This document shows positions 14,906-24,176 of a DNA stretch of 64,000 nucleotides, piece after piece (the first letter of the stretch is position 1; the number at the start of each line of letters is the position of its first letter). The stretch comes from Argonema antarcticum A004/B2 (lineage in GTDB: Bacteria > Cyanobacteriota > Cyanobacteriia > Cyanobacteriales > Aerosakkonemataceae), in NCBI RefSeq assembly GCF_023333585.1, contig NZ_JAIQZN010000014.1, positions 40,756 to 104,755 on the forward strand, in the 5' to 3' direction. The notes beneath the pieces are model-generated. The model did no database searches and had not been told where the DNA came from. It worked only from the letters and a program-made list of their open reading frames with translations. The position numbers and the translations under genes were made by a program.

Positions 14906-17602
14906 ATGAGTAATGACAAACTAGCAATTGCCCTAAAACATCATCAGGCTGGACGTTTAATAGAAGCTGAAGAAATCTACCGCGAAATTCTGCAAGTTAA
15001 ACCCGATCGGGCCGATATTCACAACAACTTGGGGGTTGTTCTTCAGGCGCAGAGGAAGTTAGAGGATGCGATCGCATCTTACCAGCAAGCTGTAACCTTG
15101 AATCCCAGCAATGCCGAAGCCTACAACAATCTGGGGTATGCTTTTGAGGAACAAGGGAAGGTAGAAGAGGCGATCGCATCCTACCAGCAGTCTATAGCCG
15201 CAAATCCCCACAATGCCGAAGCTCACTACAACCTGGGTAATATTTTCGACGCAGCGGGTAAACTAGAGGAAGCGATCGCATCTTACCAGCAGGCTATAGC
15301 CTTAAATCCCGACTATGCAAATGCTCACTACAACTTAGGCGTTGCGCTTTGGAAACAGGACAAATTAGAAGATGCGATCGCATCTTACCAAAAAGCGCTT
15401 ACCTTAAATCCCAACGATGCGGAAGCTCACAACAACCTGGGTAATGCACTTCAAGAACAAGGGAAATTAGAAGATGCGATCGCATCCTACCAAAAAGCGC
15501 TTACCTTAAATCCCAACTACGCACAAGCCTACAACAACCTGGGTAACGCACTACAGGAGGAGGGGAAATTAGAAGATGCGATCGCACACTATCAAAAAGC
15601 ACTTGCCTTAAATCCTCACAACGCCGAAGCCCACAACAACCTGGGTAACGCTTTTGAGGAATGGGGAAAATTAGAAGATGCGATCGCTTACTACCAGCAG
15701 GCTCTTATCTTAAATCCCAACTATGCAAATGCTTACAACAACCTGGGCAACATTTTACTAGCTCAAGGAAAATTAGCCGAAGCCCAAACCCTCCTTCGCC
15801 AAGCCTTAATTCTTAAGCCCAACTTTGCAGAAGCTCACCAAAACCTGGCTATAAGCCTGCTATTAACTGGAGACTTCAAGAATGGATTTGCCGAATATGA
15901 GTGGCGCTGGCAAACTAAAGAATTCATCAGAAAATCTTTGCCATACCCCATCTGGGATGGTTCTTCTTTACAAGGAAAAACAATTCTGTTGGTTTGCGAA
16001 CAAGGGTTTGGCGACAACATCCAGTTTATCCGCTACGCCCCCCTAATTGCACAACTCGGCTGTCGTGTTATTGTCGTATGTTATGAAGCATTGCTGCGAC
16101 TGTTTAGCACCGTTGCTGGCATTGAACAGATAGTAACTACAGGAGCGATAGTTCAGTTTGAAATTCATGCCCCTCTGTTGAACTTACCCCACCTTTTCGG
16201 CACCACCCTGGAAACAATTCCCGCTTCCATACCCTACCTAGAAGCACAACAACCTTACCCCTTTACCCTGCAAGCACCACCCGAAACTTTGCTGAAAGTG
16301 GGTATAGTTTGGGCTGGTAGTTCCGCTCATAAAAATGACCGGAACCGTTCTTGCGAATTGAAACATTTTTTATCTCTTTTAGATATTCCACAGATTGCCT
16401 TTTACAGTTTGCAAAAAGAGCCAAAAGCTGCGGATTTGGCTAAAATTGGCATAGTAAAAGTGCAGGATTTGAGCGAAAAATTCAATGATTTTGCAGATAC
16501 CGCCGCTGCTATAGCGCAACTCGATCTAATTATCAGTGTAGATACTGCGGTGGCTCATTTAGCCGGAGCTATGGGAAAACCAGTATGGGTTTTGCTAACT
16601 AAAATACCCGACTGGCGATGGATGCTTGAAGGAGAAGATAGCCCTTGGTATCCTACCATGCGCCTGTTCCGCCAGTCGCGTGAGGGAGATTGGGCAGAAA
16701 TATTTGAGCGAGTGGCTGTTGCGCTCCAGAATTTGGTTGCCGAGTTACATAAAAATGATGAACAAGTGGGTTTAACAGATCGATATTCTCAGGAGAAACT
16801 TATAGAAACAATTAACCACGACGATAAAAACCTACTTTCTGCGGATGGTTTCAATCGTCTAAAGAAATGCCGTCACGGTGTGTTTCTTTACAACATAAAC
16901 GACACCTATATTGGCAGACACCTCGACATTTATGGCGAGTACGGCGAAGCTGAAATCGAGTTATTTCAGCAAATTGTTAAAAACAATGATTTGGTAGTAG
17001 ATGTCGGGGCAAATATTGGTATTCGTACTCTGTTTTTTGCTAGTGCAGTTGGATCTGCGGGAACAGTTATGGCGTTTGAACCGCAACGCATTATCTTTCA
17101 AAACCTCTGTGCTAATTTAGCACTTAACAGTGTAATCAATACCTATTCTTACAATGTAGCTGTTGGCGATGTAATTGGCTCAATAAAAGTGCCTGTCATC
17201 GACTATGACAGAGCGAATAATTTTGGCGATCGCATTGAAGGTGAGCTAGTCCAAGTAATAACGATCGACAGCCTAAATTTGCCCTACTGTCGCCTGATTA
17301 ACCTGGATGTAGGAGGAATGGAATTGAAGGTTTTGCAAGGAGGAGCTAACACTATTATTAGATTGAAGCCGATTTTATATATTAAGAATGAAACCCAAGG
17401 AAATTTAACTTCTACAATTTCCTATCTTGACTCTTTGGAATACAAAATGTATTGGCATATCACTCCTTTTTATAACGCAAACAACTATTTGCAGAATCCA
17501 GAAAACCTTTTCGGAAATATTGTTTCCATGAATATGTTGTGTTTGCACACCAGCCTTGGTTTGACTGTTAGCGGAGTTGAACTAATCGAAGTTATCAGCT
17601 AG
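14906..17602 (+). CDS. TPR - glycosyltransferase-like - FkbM methyltransferase fusion
   Basis: An 898-residue three-part protein. Residues about 1-320 are nine or so canonical 34-residue TPRs (YNNLGNALQEQGKLEDAIAS type). Residues about 350-640 are a GT-B, heptosyltransferase-like domain common behind TPRs (ILLVCEQGFGDNIQFIRYAP, VGIVWAGSSAHKNDRNRSCE, IISVDTAVAHLAGAMGKPVW). Residues about 690-880 are an FkbM-type SAM methyltransferase (LVVDVGANIGIRTLFFASA, MAFEPQRIIFQNLCANLALN, INLDVGGMELKVLQGG). The acidic residue after INLD is G-G rather than the usual V-E-G. It probably modifies a glycan or sugar; the substrate is unknown. Seven TPRs carry a GCGATCGC site at the same codon position. Confidence 0.85.
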   Translation: MSNDKLAIALKHHQAGRLIEAEEIYREILQVKPDRADIHNNLGVVLQAQRKLEDAIASYQQAVTLNPSNAEAYNNLGYAFEEQGKVEEAIASYQQSIAANPHNAEAHYNLGNIFDAAGKLEEAIASYQQAIALNPDYANAHYNLGVALWKQDKLEDAIASYQKALTLNPNDAEAHNNLGNALQEQGKLEDAIASYQKALTLNPNYAQAYNNLGNALQEEGKLEDAIAHYQKALALNPHNAEAHNNLGNAFEEWGKLEDAIAYYQQALILNPNYANAYNNLGNILLAQGKLAEAQTLLRQALILKPNFAEAHQNLAISLLLTGDFKNGFAEYEWRWQTKEFIRKSLPYPIWDGSSLQGKTILLVCEQGFGDNIQFIRYAPLIAQLGCRVIVVCYEALLRLFSTVAGIEQIVTTGAIVQFEIHAPLLNLPHLFGTTLETIPASIPYLEAQQPYPFTLQAPPETLLKVGIVWAGSSAHKNDRNRSCELKHFLSLLDIPQIAFYSLQKEPKAADLAKIGIVKVQDLSEKFNDFADTAAAIAQLDLIISVDTAVAHLAGAMGKPVWVLLTKIPDWRWMLEGEDSPWYPTMRLFRQSREGDWAEIFERVAVALQNLVAELHKNDEQVGLTDRYSQEKLIETINHDDKNLLSADGFNRLKKCRHGVFLYNINDTYIGRHLDIYGEYGEAEIELFQQIVKNNDLVVDVGANIGIRTLFFASAVGSAGTVMAFEPQRIIFQNLCANLALNSVINTYSYNVAVGDVIGSIKVPVIDYDRANNFGDRIEGELVQVITIDSLNLPYCRLINLDVGGMELKVLQGGANTIIRLKPILYIKNETQGNLTSTISYLDSLEYKMYWHITPFYNANNYLQNPENLFGNIVSMNMLCLHTSLGLTVSGVELIEVIS

Positions 17603-17817
17603 GAGAATTGCAATAAATCTACGATCGGAAGCAATACAGATGTTTTCAGTTGCATGAAGTACGAATTATTTTGGAAAAAGCTGTTGATACTATTGAGAAT
17701 CATCTCGTCGAAATCAGCCATGATTTTATTAGTGGTAAAAAAAAATCCAAGATTTTGGACTTTTGCAAGAAGTCTAATTCTTGAATCTAAAATTCCCCAT
17801 GCTCAGCGTCGCTTGTC

Positions 17818-18612
17818 TCACGGGTTAAGCAGAGGCGCTTGAGCAAATTCACCTTGTCCAGCGGACTCCAATAATTCTTTCCACTCAGCAGCCAGTTGCG
17901 AATCGTTAGGATTAGAAAGACGCAGATCGGCTAGAGTTGCGAGAGCTTCGTGCCACATTTTATACTGGCGATACAGCTTGACGCGATCGCGCGGTGTTGT
18001 GTTTTGTAGTTCGTTTTGGATAGACGATCGCAATTTTGTTCGCCAAATCCACCCATCTACATCAAGATCCCGATTTCGCTCTTCAGGATTGCAACGAATT
18101 ACAAAAAACCAATGGTAGCTTTTTTTATCCTCTAGCTCTGGTGCATTAGCAGGAAGTTTAAAGCTGACAATACCAGGCCCGATCGGTAGTGTCAAATTTG
18201 TCCTATAAACATCTTTATCACTGTCATCCTTTAAAATAAATTCCCCCATTCGTGCAGAAGTTTGAGGAACATACACAAAGAAAGTCGGGCGTTCTTCCAC
18301 TGTTAATGTCAAGTAAATGTATTTAGGATCTTTTGGATCTTTTGGGAGCAAAGCGGTTAAAGCCTGGTTAGGAAACTCTTTATCCTTGGGACATTTTTCT
18401 GGGGGACGGGTTGAGCCAGATTCCGTTCTAGTTGGGGCACCGATATCCGTTGGAGGTTCATATACGGATGTCTCGCCTACGTCCCAACTATTTTGGGTTG
18501 ATGGAGTAACTTGAGACTGCGCCTGCGTTGGCGGGGGAGTAAAACTAAGTAACTCCAGAGTTAGGGTGAGTGTTAAAGTCGCAAAATGCAAGGAAGACTG
18601 CTGCCAAACCAT
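17818..18612 (-). CDS. DUF928 domain secreted protein
   Basis: A 264-residue protein with an N-terminal signal-like hydrophobic stretch (FATLTLTLTLELLSF, then PTQAQSQ as likely cleavage region), a Pro/Thr-rich linker, and a DUF928 domain: LTALLP, TVEERPTFFVYVPQTSARM, GIVSFKLPANAPELEDKKSY, HWFFVIRCNPEERN and WEALA-type end YKMWHEALATLADLRLSNPN. DUF928 is a cyanobacterial domain of unknown role often found with CHASE2 and TPR/filamentous haemagglutinin genes. It appears complete. Transcribed alone; the neighbour upstream is the plasmid-type replication gene on the other strand. Confidence 0.85.
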   Translation of the reverse strand: MVWQQSSLHFATLTLTLTLELLSFTPPPTQAQSQVTPSTQNSWDVGETSVYEPPTDIGAPTRTESGSTRPPEKCPKDKEFPNQALTALLPKDPKDPKYIYLTLTVEERPTFFVYVPQTSARMGEFILKDDSDKDVYRTNLTLPIGPGIVSFKLPANAPELEDKKSYHWFFVIRCNPEERNRDLDVDGWIWRTKLRSSIQNELQNTTPRDRVKLYRQYKMWHEALATLADLRLSNPNDSQLAAEWKELLESAGQGEFAQAPLLNP

Positions 18613-18957
18613 AATATTTAACCTAATTCAACCTATACAATTTGACTTTCATACTTGTAATATCGTTTCCGGTTGAGGCGTTGACTTTGCCGTACCTATT
18701 GCGATCGCTTATCTGTTTTGATGGTTGGCAGAGGATAAGCTTTCGATTGGCCCTATGGCATCGACATTTGCTTTTTGAACTTAAAGTATAACTCTACTCA
18801 AGCCCAGTTGCGATCGCCGCAGGGACAGTCCTCAAATCCTGCTAGAGCTAACCCAACGCTAATAGTAGCGTAGAGCGCGTTGCCAAGAACCCTACAGGTA
18901 GTGTAAGGTTTGAGATCCCTGTCGCTCAAGTTATTACAGGGAAGTACAATCCTACAA
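18613..18957. other. gene-free stretch before the CyRepA1 gene
   Basis: 345 bases with a few GCGATCGC sites and short inverted pieces (for example AACCCTACAGGTAGTGTAAG). No gene or clear terminator is visible. An origin for the replication protein downstream could lie here, but I see no iterons or AT-rich DNA-unwinding array that would support it. Confidence 0.4.
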
Positions 18958-21900
18958 ATGCGTCCACCCAGTTTAGACCCCAAACACTTCCAAGAATTAG
19001 CGTGCAGCGGCATTGACTGTAAGCTGGCGGCGCTGAATTTCATTTCCCTGGAAGCTGATGCTGCCCTAGAGTATCTGTTAATCGCCTCTGCCATACCCAG
19101 CAATAATGCTGAGCGACAACACAGAAGGTGGCTGCGTAGCCAGACCTTTGTCGCTTCGGGAGGTTGGTGCTGTTCGGGACTAGACCCTCTCAACCATTGG
19201 CGCGAGATGAAGTGGGGGTGTTATAAGCCAAACCGTCCCAGGCTAAACAAAAAGGGCAAGCCGGTTAAGTACGAGCATCCACCCAAAACACCCACGCGGA
19301 TTTTTTGTCTCAGGGTGCCGCTACATATATGGCAGCAGGTTTCCCGGCGCTACGGTGTTGCTATGCCAGAGAACATAGTTATTATCCAAACTGGAGAAGC
19401 GCTTGGGTTTTGGCAGTGGGTAGTGGAAGCGAAAATCCCTTTGATTATCTGCGAGGGAGCGAAGAAAGCAGCAGCTTTGTTGAGTGAAGGATATGCTGCT
19501 TTCGCATTACCCGGAATTACCAGCGGTTACCGGGTGATGAAGAACTTTCCAGGCAAAGTTATTTGCCGACAGTTAATCCCAGATCTTCTCCCATTTACTG
19601 AAAGCCCAAGTACATTTTATATTTGTTTTGACTATGAAACTAAGCCCAAAACGATCCAAGCGGTCAATAATGCGATCGCTCAATTAGGTAAACTCTTAGA
19701 AGAAAAAAGTTGCGCCGTCAAAGTAATCCGGTTGCCTGGATTAGAAAAAGGCGTTGATGAATTTATCGTTGCTCAAGGCGCTGCCGCATTCGAGTTGGTT
19801 TATCAAGCTAGCGCCGACTTAGAAACCGATATTGCCAAAACAAAACCCCACACAGAGCTAACATATCCTCAAGCATTATTGCTCAACTGTCCCTACCTAG
19901 AAAAACTGCCTTTTCCCACATCTGGATTGATTGGAGTCAAGTCTGCCAAAGGCACAGGAAAAACTACCGCACTCTTACCATTAGTAGAAGAAGCGAAAAA
20001 AAGAGGTCAGCCCATCTTATTGCTTACCCACAGAATACAGCTGGGGCAATTCTTGTGTGACAAGACCGGGGTGAAGTGGGGACTGGGGAGCAGAGGAGCG
20101 GGGGGGCAGAGGGAGAGAGGGAGAGAGGGAGAGCGGGAGAGCGGGAGAGCGGGGGAAGAGGAGCGGGAGAGCGGGAGAAGAGGAGCGGGAGAAAATGTAC
20201 ATAATAATTCCCCCCACTCCCCCACTCTCCCACTCTCCCCCTCCCGATCGTTGGGACTTTGTATTGATTCGATTTGGAAGCTGAAGCCGTCGGAATGGCA
20301 AGGTGCGATCGTCATTTTAGATGAAGTTGAGCAATGTTTGTGGCATCTCCTCAACAGCACTACTTGCAAAGAAAAACGAGTCTTAATTTTAAGAGTTTTT
20401 CAGCAACTAATTTCCACAGTATTGCAAACTGGCGGTTTAGTAATTGCCCAAGATGCTGACTTATCAGACCTTTCCTTAGACTACCTCAAAGGACTCTCTG
20501 GAATTCAGATTTCGCCGTGGGTAGTGGTGAATGAGTGGAAATGCGATCGCGGTTGGGATATTACTTTTTACGATACCCCAAATCCAACCCTGCTAATTCA
20601 GCAGTTGGAAGTTGACCTAATAGCCGGGAAAAAGTGCTATGTTACTACCGATAGCCGCTGCGGACGTTACAGTTGCCAAACCATAGACAGCTATATCAAA
20701 CAGCGCTTAGAGCAATTGCTGCGTCAGTATCCCAAGACGCTAGTAGTCAGCAGTCAAACAACTAGCACACTCGGTCATAAAGCAGTTAATTTTGTAGAAA
20801 ATATTAACCAAAAAGTTTTAGATTATGACGCGGTTTTTGTCACTCCCAGTTTGGGTACTGGAATCAGCATTGACGTGGAATATTTCGATCGCGTTTATGG
20901 CATCTTTATTGGCGTAATTCCAGACTGGGAAGCACGACAAGCCTTAGCCAGAGTACGTCCCAGCGTTCCCCGGATTGTCTGGTGTGCCAAACGGGGGATA
21001 GGTTCGATCGCTTGTGGCAGTAAAAATTATCGAGTTTTGTCGGAATGGTATCAGGAGAATCACACCGAAAATCTAGCTTTGATGAGTCCGCTGCATAAAG
21101 TAGATGTGGATTTACCTTTAGTTTACGATCTGATTCATCTCAGAATTTGGGCTAAATTTGCAGCTAGGGTAAATGCCTCAATCGTGCTGTATCGTCAATC
21201 AATGTTAGAAGGTTTGATGGATGAAAAGCATCAGGTAAATGTAATTAGCGATGTTCTGCCGAGGGATACGATTAGAGATATGCGAATGACATTGATAGGA
21301 ACAACTGCTGCCGATCGCGAAATCCGAAATAATCTGGTACAACAAATAGTCAAAGTCCAAAAAGAATTTTCAGAACGCAGTCAAAAAGCTAAATCAATTA
21401 AAAATCAAATTAAAAAGATTCGCATTCAATCCGAGTTACAATCTGCCTCAGCAGTTGCCTATTCGCCAGATATCAGTCCCAAAGAATATGAGCGGCTGTC
21501 AGGAAAGCGATCGCTTACCGAATCCGATCGAAATCAAATCGATAAATATATCTTACAAAAGCGTTATGGGGTAGAAGTTACTCCTCAATTGAAACTGCGC
21601 GACAATCGCAAATATTATTCACAGTTGTTGTTGCACTACTATTTAACTGATGAGAGCGAATATTTCCGATTGCGAGATTTTCAAGAGTGGAACCAACAAC
21701 TTTATAGAGGAGATGGTAAAGTTTTCTTACCAGACATCAAACTTTATACTTTAAAAGTTGAGGCGCTATTAGAGTTGGAAATACCGCACTTTATAGAACT
21801 AGATAGAGAATTTAGGGAAACAGACATTGATTTGATTCGACTCAGAGAAACAACGCTCCGATGCAGCAAGCAAATCAAAAGATCTACTGGTTTAACTATT

Positions 21901-22185
21901 CCTATAGAAACAGAACGCGCTCGCCTTACTTCTATAAAAATACTCAGCCAATTTCTCAGTTTGCTGGGATTAAAGCTGAAGCGCTTTAAGCTTACAGACA
22001 ATCCCAATTCAAATTCAGATATCGTTTATAAAATTGCTTCGGAAACTTTTCATGATGGACGACAAGAAATTTTTGAACTTTGGCACGAACGAGATACATT
22101 AATTTTAGAAACTGCTAGCAATAAACGCTTTAATTTACTAGCTCACATTCCCTCTCCTCAACTGGCGGAATTGGTTTTTTCTTAA
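18958..22185 (+). CDS. CyRepA1-family plasmid replication protein (DUF3854 plus helicase)
   Basis: A 1075-residue protein from the ATG at 18958. The N-terminal third has the DUF3854/primase-like layout (WLRSQTFVASGGWCCSGLDP, LIICEGAKKAAALLSEGYAA, FYICFDYETKPKTIQAVNNA); the middle is a helicase-like ATPase with Walker A KSAKGTGKT (ending near residue 336) and motif II VILDEVEQ (about 450). The C-terminus has SLGTGISIDV and ALARVRPSVPRIVW, typical of the family. This is the replication protein of large cyanobacterial plasmids, also found in chromosomes as an integrated relic. Between motifs I and II a ~56-residue Arg/Glu/Gly- and Pro/Ser-rich insert is in frame. Function may be plasmid-like replication initiation; activity is not shown. 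Confidence 0.85.
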   Translation: MRPPSLDPKHFQELACSGIDCKLAALNFISLEADAALEYLLIASAIPSNNAERQHRRWLRSQTFVASGGWCCSGLDPLNHWREMKWGCYKPNRPRLNKKGKPVKYEHPPKTPTRIFCLRVPLHIWQQVSRRYGVAMPENIVIIQTGEALGFWQWVVEAKIPLIICEGAKKAAALLSEGYAAFALPGITSGYRVMKNFPGKVICRQLIPDLLPFTESPSTFYICFDYETKPKTIQAVNNAIAQLGKLLEEKSCAVKVIRLPGLEKGVDEFIVAQGAAAFELVYQASADLETDIAKTKPHTELTYPQALLLNCPYLEKLPFPTSGLIGVKSAKGTGKTTALLPLVEEAKKRGQPILLLTHRIQLGQFLCDKTGVKWGLGSRGAGGQRERGREGERESGRAGEEERESGRRGAGENVHNNSPHSPTLPLSPSRSLGLCIDSIWKLKPSEWQGAIVILDEVEQCLWHLLNSTTCKEKRVLILRVFQQLISTVLQTGGLVIAQDADLSDLSLDYLKGLSGIQISPWVVVNEWKCDRGWDITFYDTPNPTLLIQQLEVDLIAGKKCYVTTDSRCGRYSCQTIDSYIKQRLEQLLRQYPKTLVVSSQTTSTLGHKAVNFVENINQKVLDYDAVFVTPSLGTGISIDVEYFDRVYGIFIGVIPDWEARQALARVRPSVPRIVWCAKRGIGSIACGSKNYRVLSEWYQENHTENLALMSPLHKVDVDLPLVYDLIHLRIWAKFAARVNASIVLYRQSMLEGLMDEKHQVNVISDVLPRDTIRDMRMTLIGTTAADREIRNNLVQQIVKVQKEFSERSQKAKSIKNQIKKIRIQSELQSASAVAYSPDISPKEYERLSGKRSLTESDRNQIDKYILQKRYGVEVTPQLKLRDNRKYYSQLLLHYYLTDESEYFRLRDFQEWNQQLYRGDGKVFLPDIKLYTLKVEALLELEIPHFIELDREFRETDIDLIRLRETTLRCSKQIKRSTGLTIPIETERARLTSIKILSQFLSLLGLKLKRFKLTDNPNSNSDIVYKIASETFHDGRQEIFELWHERDTLILETASNKRFNLLAHIPSPQLAELVFS
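20081..20249 (+). repeat. in-frame purine/pyrimidine low-complexity insert
   Basis: About 169 bases of GGGAGAGAGGG-type repeats followed by CCCACTCTCCC-type repeats sit inside the CyRepA1 gene, between helicase motifs I and II, without a stop or frameshift. The two halves are roughly complementary, so the unit can fold on itself. It encodes RERGREGERESGRAGEEERE-like then SPTLPLSPSRS residues. Confidence 0.8.
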
Positions 22186-22195
22186 CTCGCTCTGC

Positions 22196-22225
22196 TGTAG
22201 AAATGTTTGATTAAACGTTTCTACA
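22196..22225 (+). terminator. hairpin after the CyRepA1 gene
   Basis: TGTAGAAATGTTT and AAACGTTTCTACA pair around a GATT loop, 11 bases after the stop codon, with one G-U pair. Followed by AATGTTTAAG rather than a clean U-run, so it may be a weak terminator or a repeat; the TGTAGAAACGTTT arms resemble the palindrome at 49828. Confidence 0.5.
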
Positions 22226-22351
22226 ATGTTTAAGCCCAAAATAAAAAGGGAGGTAATAAACAGTCTTTTTCCGAAGGGCTAGCAGCAGTCAATATGAGTG
22301 GCAAGTGGGGCTATATCAGTCGGTAAAATAGGGGAGATGGTGCGATCGATA

Positions 22352-22981
22352 TTAATCTACAAAGCGACCTTGCGGGCAGTGATAGTTAGGTTCAATTAAG
22401 TTTTGCAGATGCTTGTATTCTTCTGGAGTATCAATATCAACTCTACCTTCTACAAAAGGAATTGAAAATACTTTATTTCTATAGTTTTTAATGACTTTTT
22501 TGGCACCTTCTGCACCTTTTAAGTTCATTAAATCAGGGAAAAAGCTGCTGCTAAATAAAGCGGGTACACCCAAAGTCCCCGCATATTCTGATGCAATAAT
22601 TGGTTTTTCTGTGCTAAAATAAGTTTCAACCAATTGATTTACGAGTTGAGTTGATATAAAAGGTTGATCGCACAAAGTTATGACTACCGCTTCGGGTTTT
22701 TCAGAAACAGTATCTAGCGCTTGAATGCCAACCTGAATTGAGGAACTCATTCCCTGATTCCATCTTGTATTTTCTATTATTTGAATTGGATATTGGCTAA
22801 TTTCCGGTCGAATTTGTTCGGCGTAAGCTCCTAAAACAACGATAATGGGATGACAGACGGAAGTAATAGCAACTTCTACTGTATGAGATAACAAGGTATG
22901 TTCCCGATAGGGTAATAGTTGTTTCGGTGTCCCCATGCGAGTAGACGATCCAGCAGCGAGAATTAGAATAGCAACAGTCAT
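22352..22981 (-). CDS. MocA-like molybdenum cofactor cytidylyl/nucleotidyltransferase
   Basis: A 209-residue nucleotidyltransferase with the N-terminal signature ILAAGSSTRMGTPKQLLP (residues 7-24), then VVITLCDQPFIS (metal-binding Asp) and the C-terminal DIDTPEEYKHL. This is the MobA/MocA family; next to xdhC and a molybdenum hydroxylase it most likely makes the cytidine dinucleotide form of molybdopterin used by PaoC-type enzymes. Last gene of a minus-strand operon running from 28981. It starts 6 bases after the XdhC stop, so coupled translation is likely. Confidence 0.82.
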   Translation of the reverse strand: MTVAILILAAGSSTRMGTPKQLLPYREHTLLSHTVEVAITSVCHPIIVVLGAYAEQIRPEISQYPIQIIENTRWNQGMSSSIQVGIQALDTVSEKPEAVVITLCDQPFISTQLVNQLVETYFSTEKPIIASEYAGTLGVPALFSSSFFPDLMNLKGAEGAKKVIKNYRNKVFSIPFVEGRVDIDTPEEYKHLQNLIEPNYHCPQGRFVD

Positions 22982-22987
22982 TCGATT

Positions 22988-24169
22988 TTAGATTTTATAT
23001 TTAAAGGAAATCGCTAACATTTTGCTTGTTCGATCGTACTGTTTTTGCAAGTGAATAGGTGCTTTGCGGTTGCGTAAAAAGCCACCAGAACGATCTGCCA
23101 TAACGGCTTTAATTTCTGCTATAATTGATAAGGCAATTTCTGGTGGCGTTTCAGCACCAATATCGAGTCCCACTGGAGCATACAGACGGTTAAGTTGTTC
23201 GGAATCTAGCACAAATCCTATTTGCTGTAAGTCTTGAAGTAATTTTTCGGTTCTGTTTCTCGCACCGAGAATGCCGATGTAAGGTAAGGGAGAGGGAATT
23301 AGGGTTTGTAAGATGTCGCGATCGCATAAATAATTATGGGTCATCACCACAGCAGCAGTGTGGCAGTCTAGAGTAAGGTGCGATCGCATCTCTTCTGGAT
23401 GAGAGATCGCGATCGCATCTGCTTCCTGAAAGCGAGTGGATGTAGCATAAGCAGCTCGACGATCGATTACCGTTACATACCAACCTAACTCTTTTGCCAA
23501 ACGCACAACGGGGATAGCATCGTCACCTGCACCAAAAACCACCAGGGATACAGGGGGTTGAATTACTTCAATCAACACTTCCGCTTCGCTGTTACTCCAT
23601 TGGTAGGATTTGATTTGCGATGTTCTCCCATGCTTAAGTACTTGTCTGGCATTTTCAATTATCTTTTTAGCTAGTTCTGCATCTGCAACTCGATCGATCG
23701 GCGTATCGCTTTCAGTTAAGAAGATACGAGAGGTAATGCTGGCAAGAGTATCGCCAGAACTCTGAAATACAGTTGCCATAACTCCCCGTTGTCGCAAGCG
23801 GAGACAACAAGATAAAAATGCTAATTGTTCTATGTTGAACTGGGATTGAAGCGGTTCAATTAATACCTGGATGATGCCATTGCAACCCATTCCCAAACCC
23901 CAGAAAATATCCTCATCTGAGGTAGTGTCGTAGGTAACGACTGTGGGTATACCAGTAGCGAGGATTTTCTTGGCCCGATCGCAAACATCATCTTCCAGAC
24001 ATCCGCCGCTAATTGCACCTACTCTATAACCATCTTCGGTAATCAGCATTCTTGCACCGGGACGGCGATAAGCTGAACCTTTGACTTTAACAACGGTTGC
24101 AAGTACGGCATTTTTATGATTCCGCTGTACGTCTGCAAATGCGTCGATAATTGCCTGTAATTCATTCAT
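22988..24169 (-). CDS. XdhC-family molybdenum hydroxylase maturation protein
   Basis: A 393-residue XdhC/CoxI protein. The N-terminal XdhC/CoxI domain has ATVVKVKGSAYRRPGARMLI (24-43) and AISGGCLEDDV with C57; the C-terminal Rossmann-like domain starts VSLVVFGAGDDAIPVVRLAK (about 210-230) and has VVMTHNYLCDRDILQTL and IGILGARNRTEKLLQDL. These proteins bind molybdopterin, help its sulfuration and insert it into the apo-enzyme; PaoD is the equivalent for PaoABC. It lies between the GNAT and MocA-like genes with short gaps (7 and 6 bases). Confidence 0.9.
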   Translation of the reverse strand: MNELQAIIDAFADVQRNHKNAVLATVVKVKGSAYRRPGARMLITEDGYRVGAISGGCLEDDVCDRAKKILATGIPTVVTYDTTSDEDIFWGLGMGCNGIIQVLIEPLQSQFNIEQLAFLSCCLRLRQRGVMATVFQSSGDTLASITSRIFLTESDTPIDRVADAELAKKIIENARQVLKHGRTSQIKSYQWSNSEAEVLIEVIQPPVSLVVFGAGDDAIPVVRLAKELGWYVTVIDRRAAYATSTRFQEADAIAISHPEEMRSHLTLDCHTAAVVMTHNYLCDRDILQTLIPSPLPYIGILGARNRTEKLLQDLQQIGFVLDSEQLNRLYAPVGLDIGAETPPEIALSIIAEIKAVMADRSGGFLRNRKAPIHLQKQYDRTSKMLAISFKYKI

Positions 24170-24176
24170 AATTTTC

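Noticed and set aside
15060..15690. Regular 102-base repeats that could suggest a repeat array or CRISPR
   Set aside because: They are codons of TPR units; no constant repeat with variable spacers.
17654..17842. 62-codon plus frame, and an overlapping 41-codon frame (17659-17784) that looks protein-like
   Set aside because: Start includes the TTTTCAGTTGCATGAAGTAC repeat also seen at 52806; too short to name. It may be a gene remnant but cannot be supported.
18613..18957. Possible replication origin before CyRepA1
   Set aside because: No iterons, DnaA boxes or AT-rich unwinding stretch could be seen.
20007..20369. Several minus-strand Ser/Pro/Leu-rich frames in the CyRepA1 gene
   Set aside because: They are the antisense reading of the low-complexity insert.
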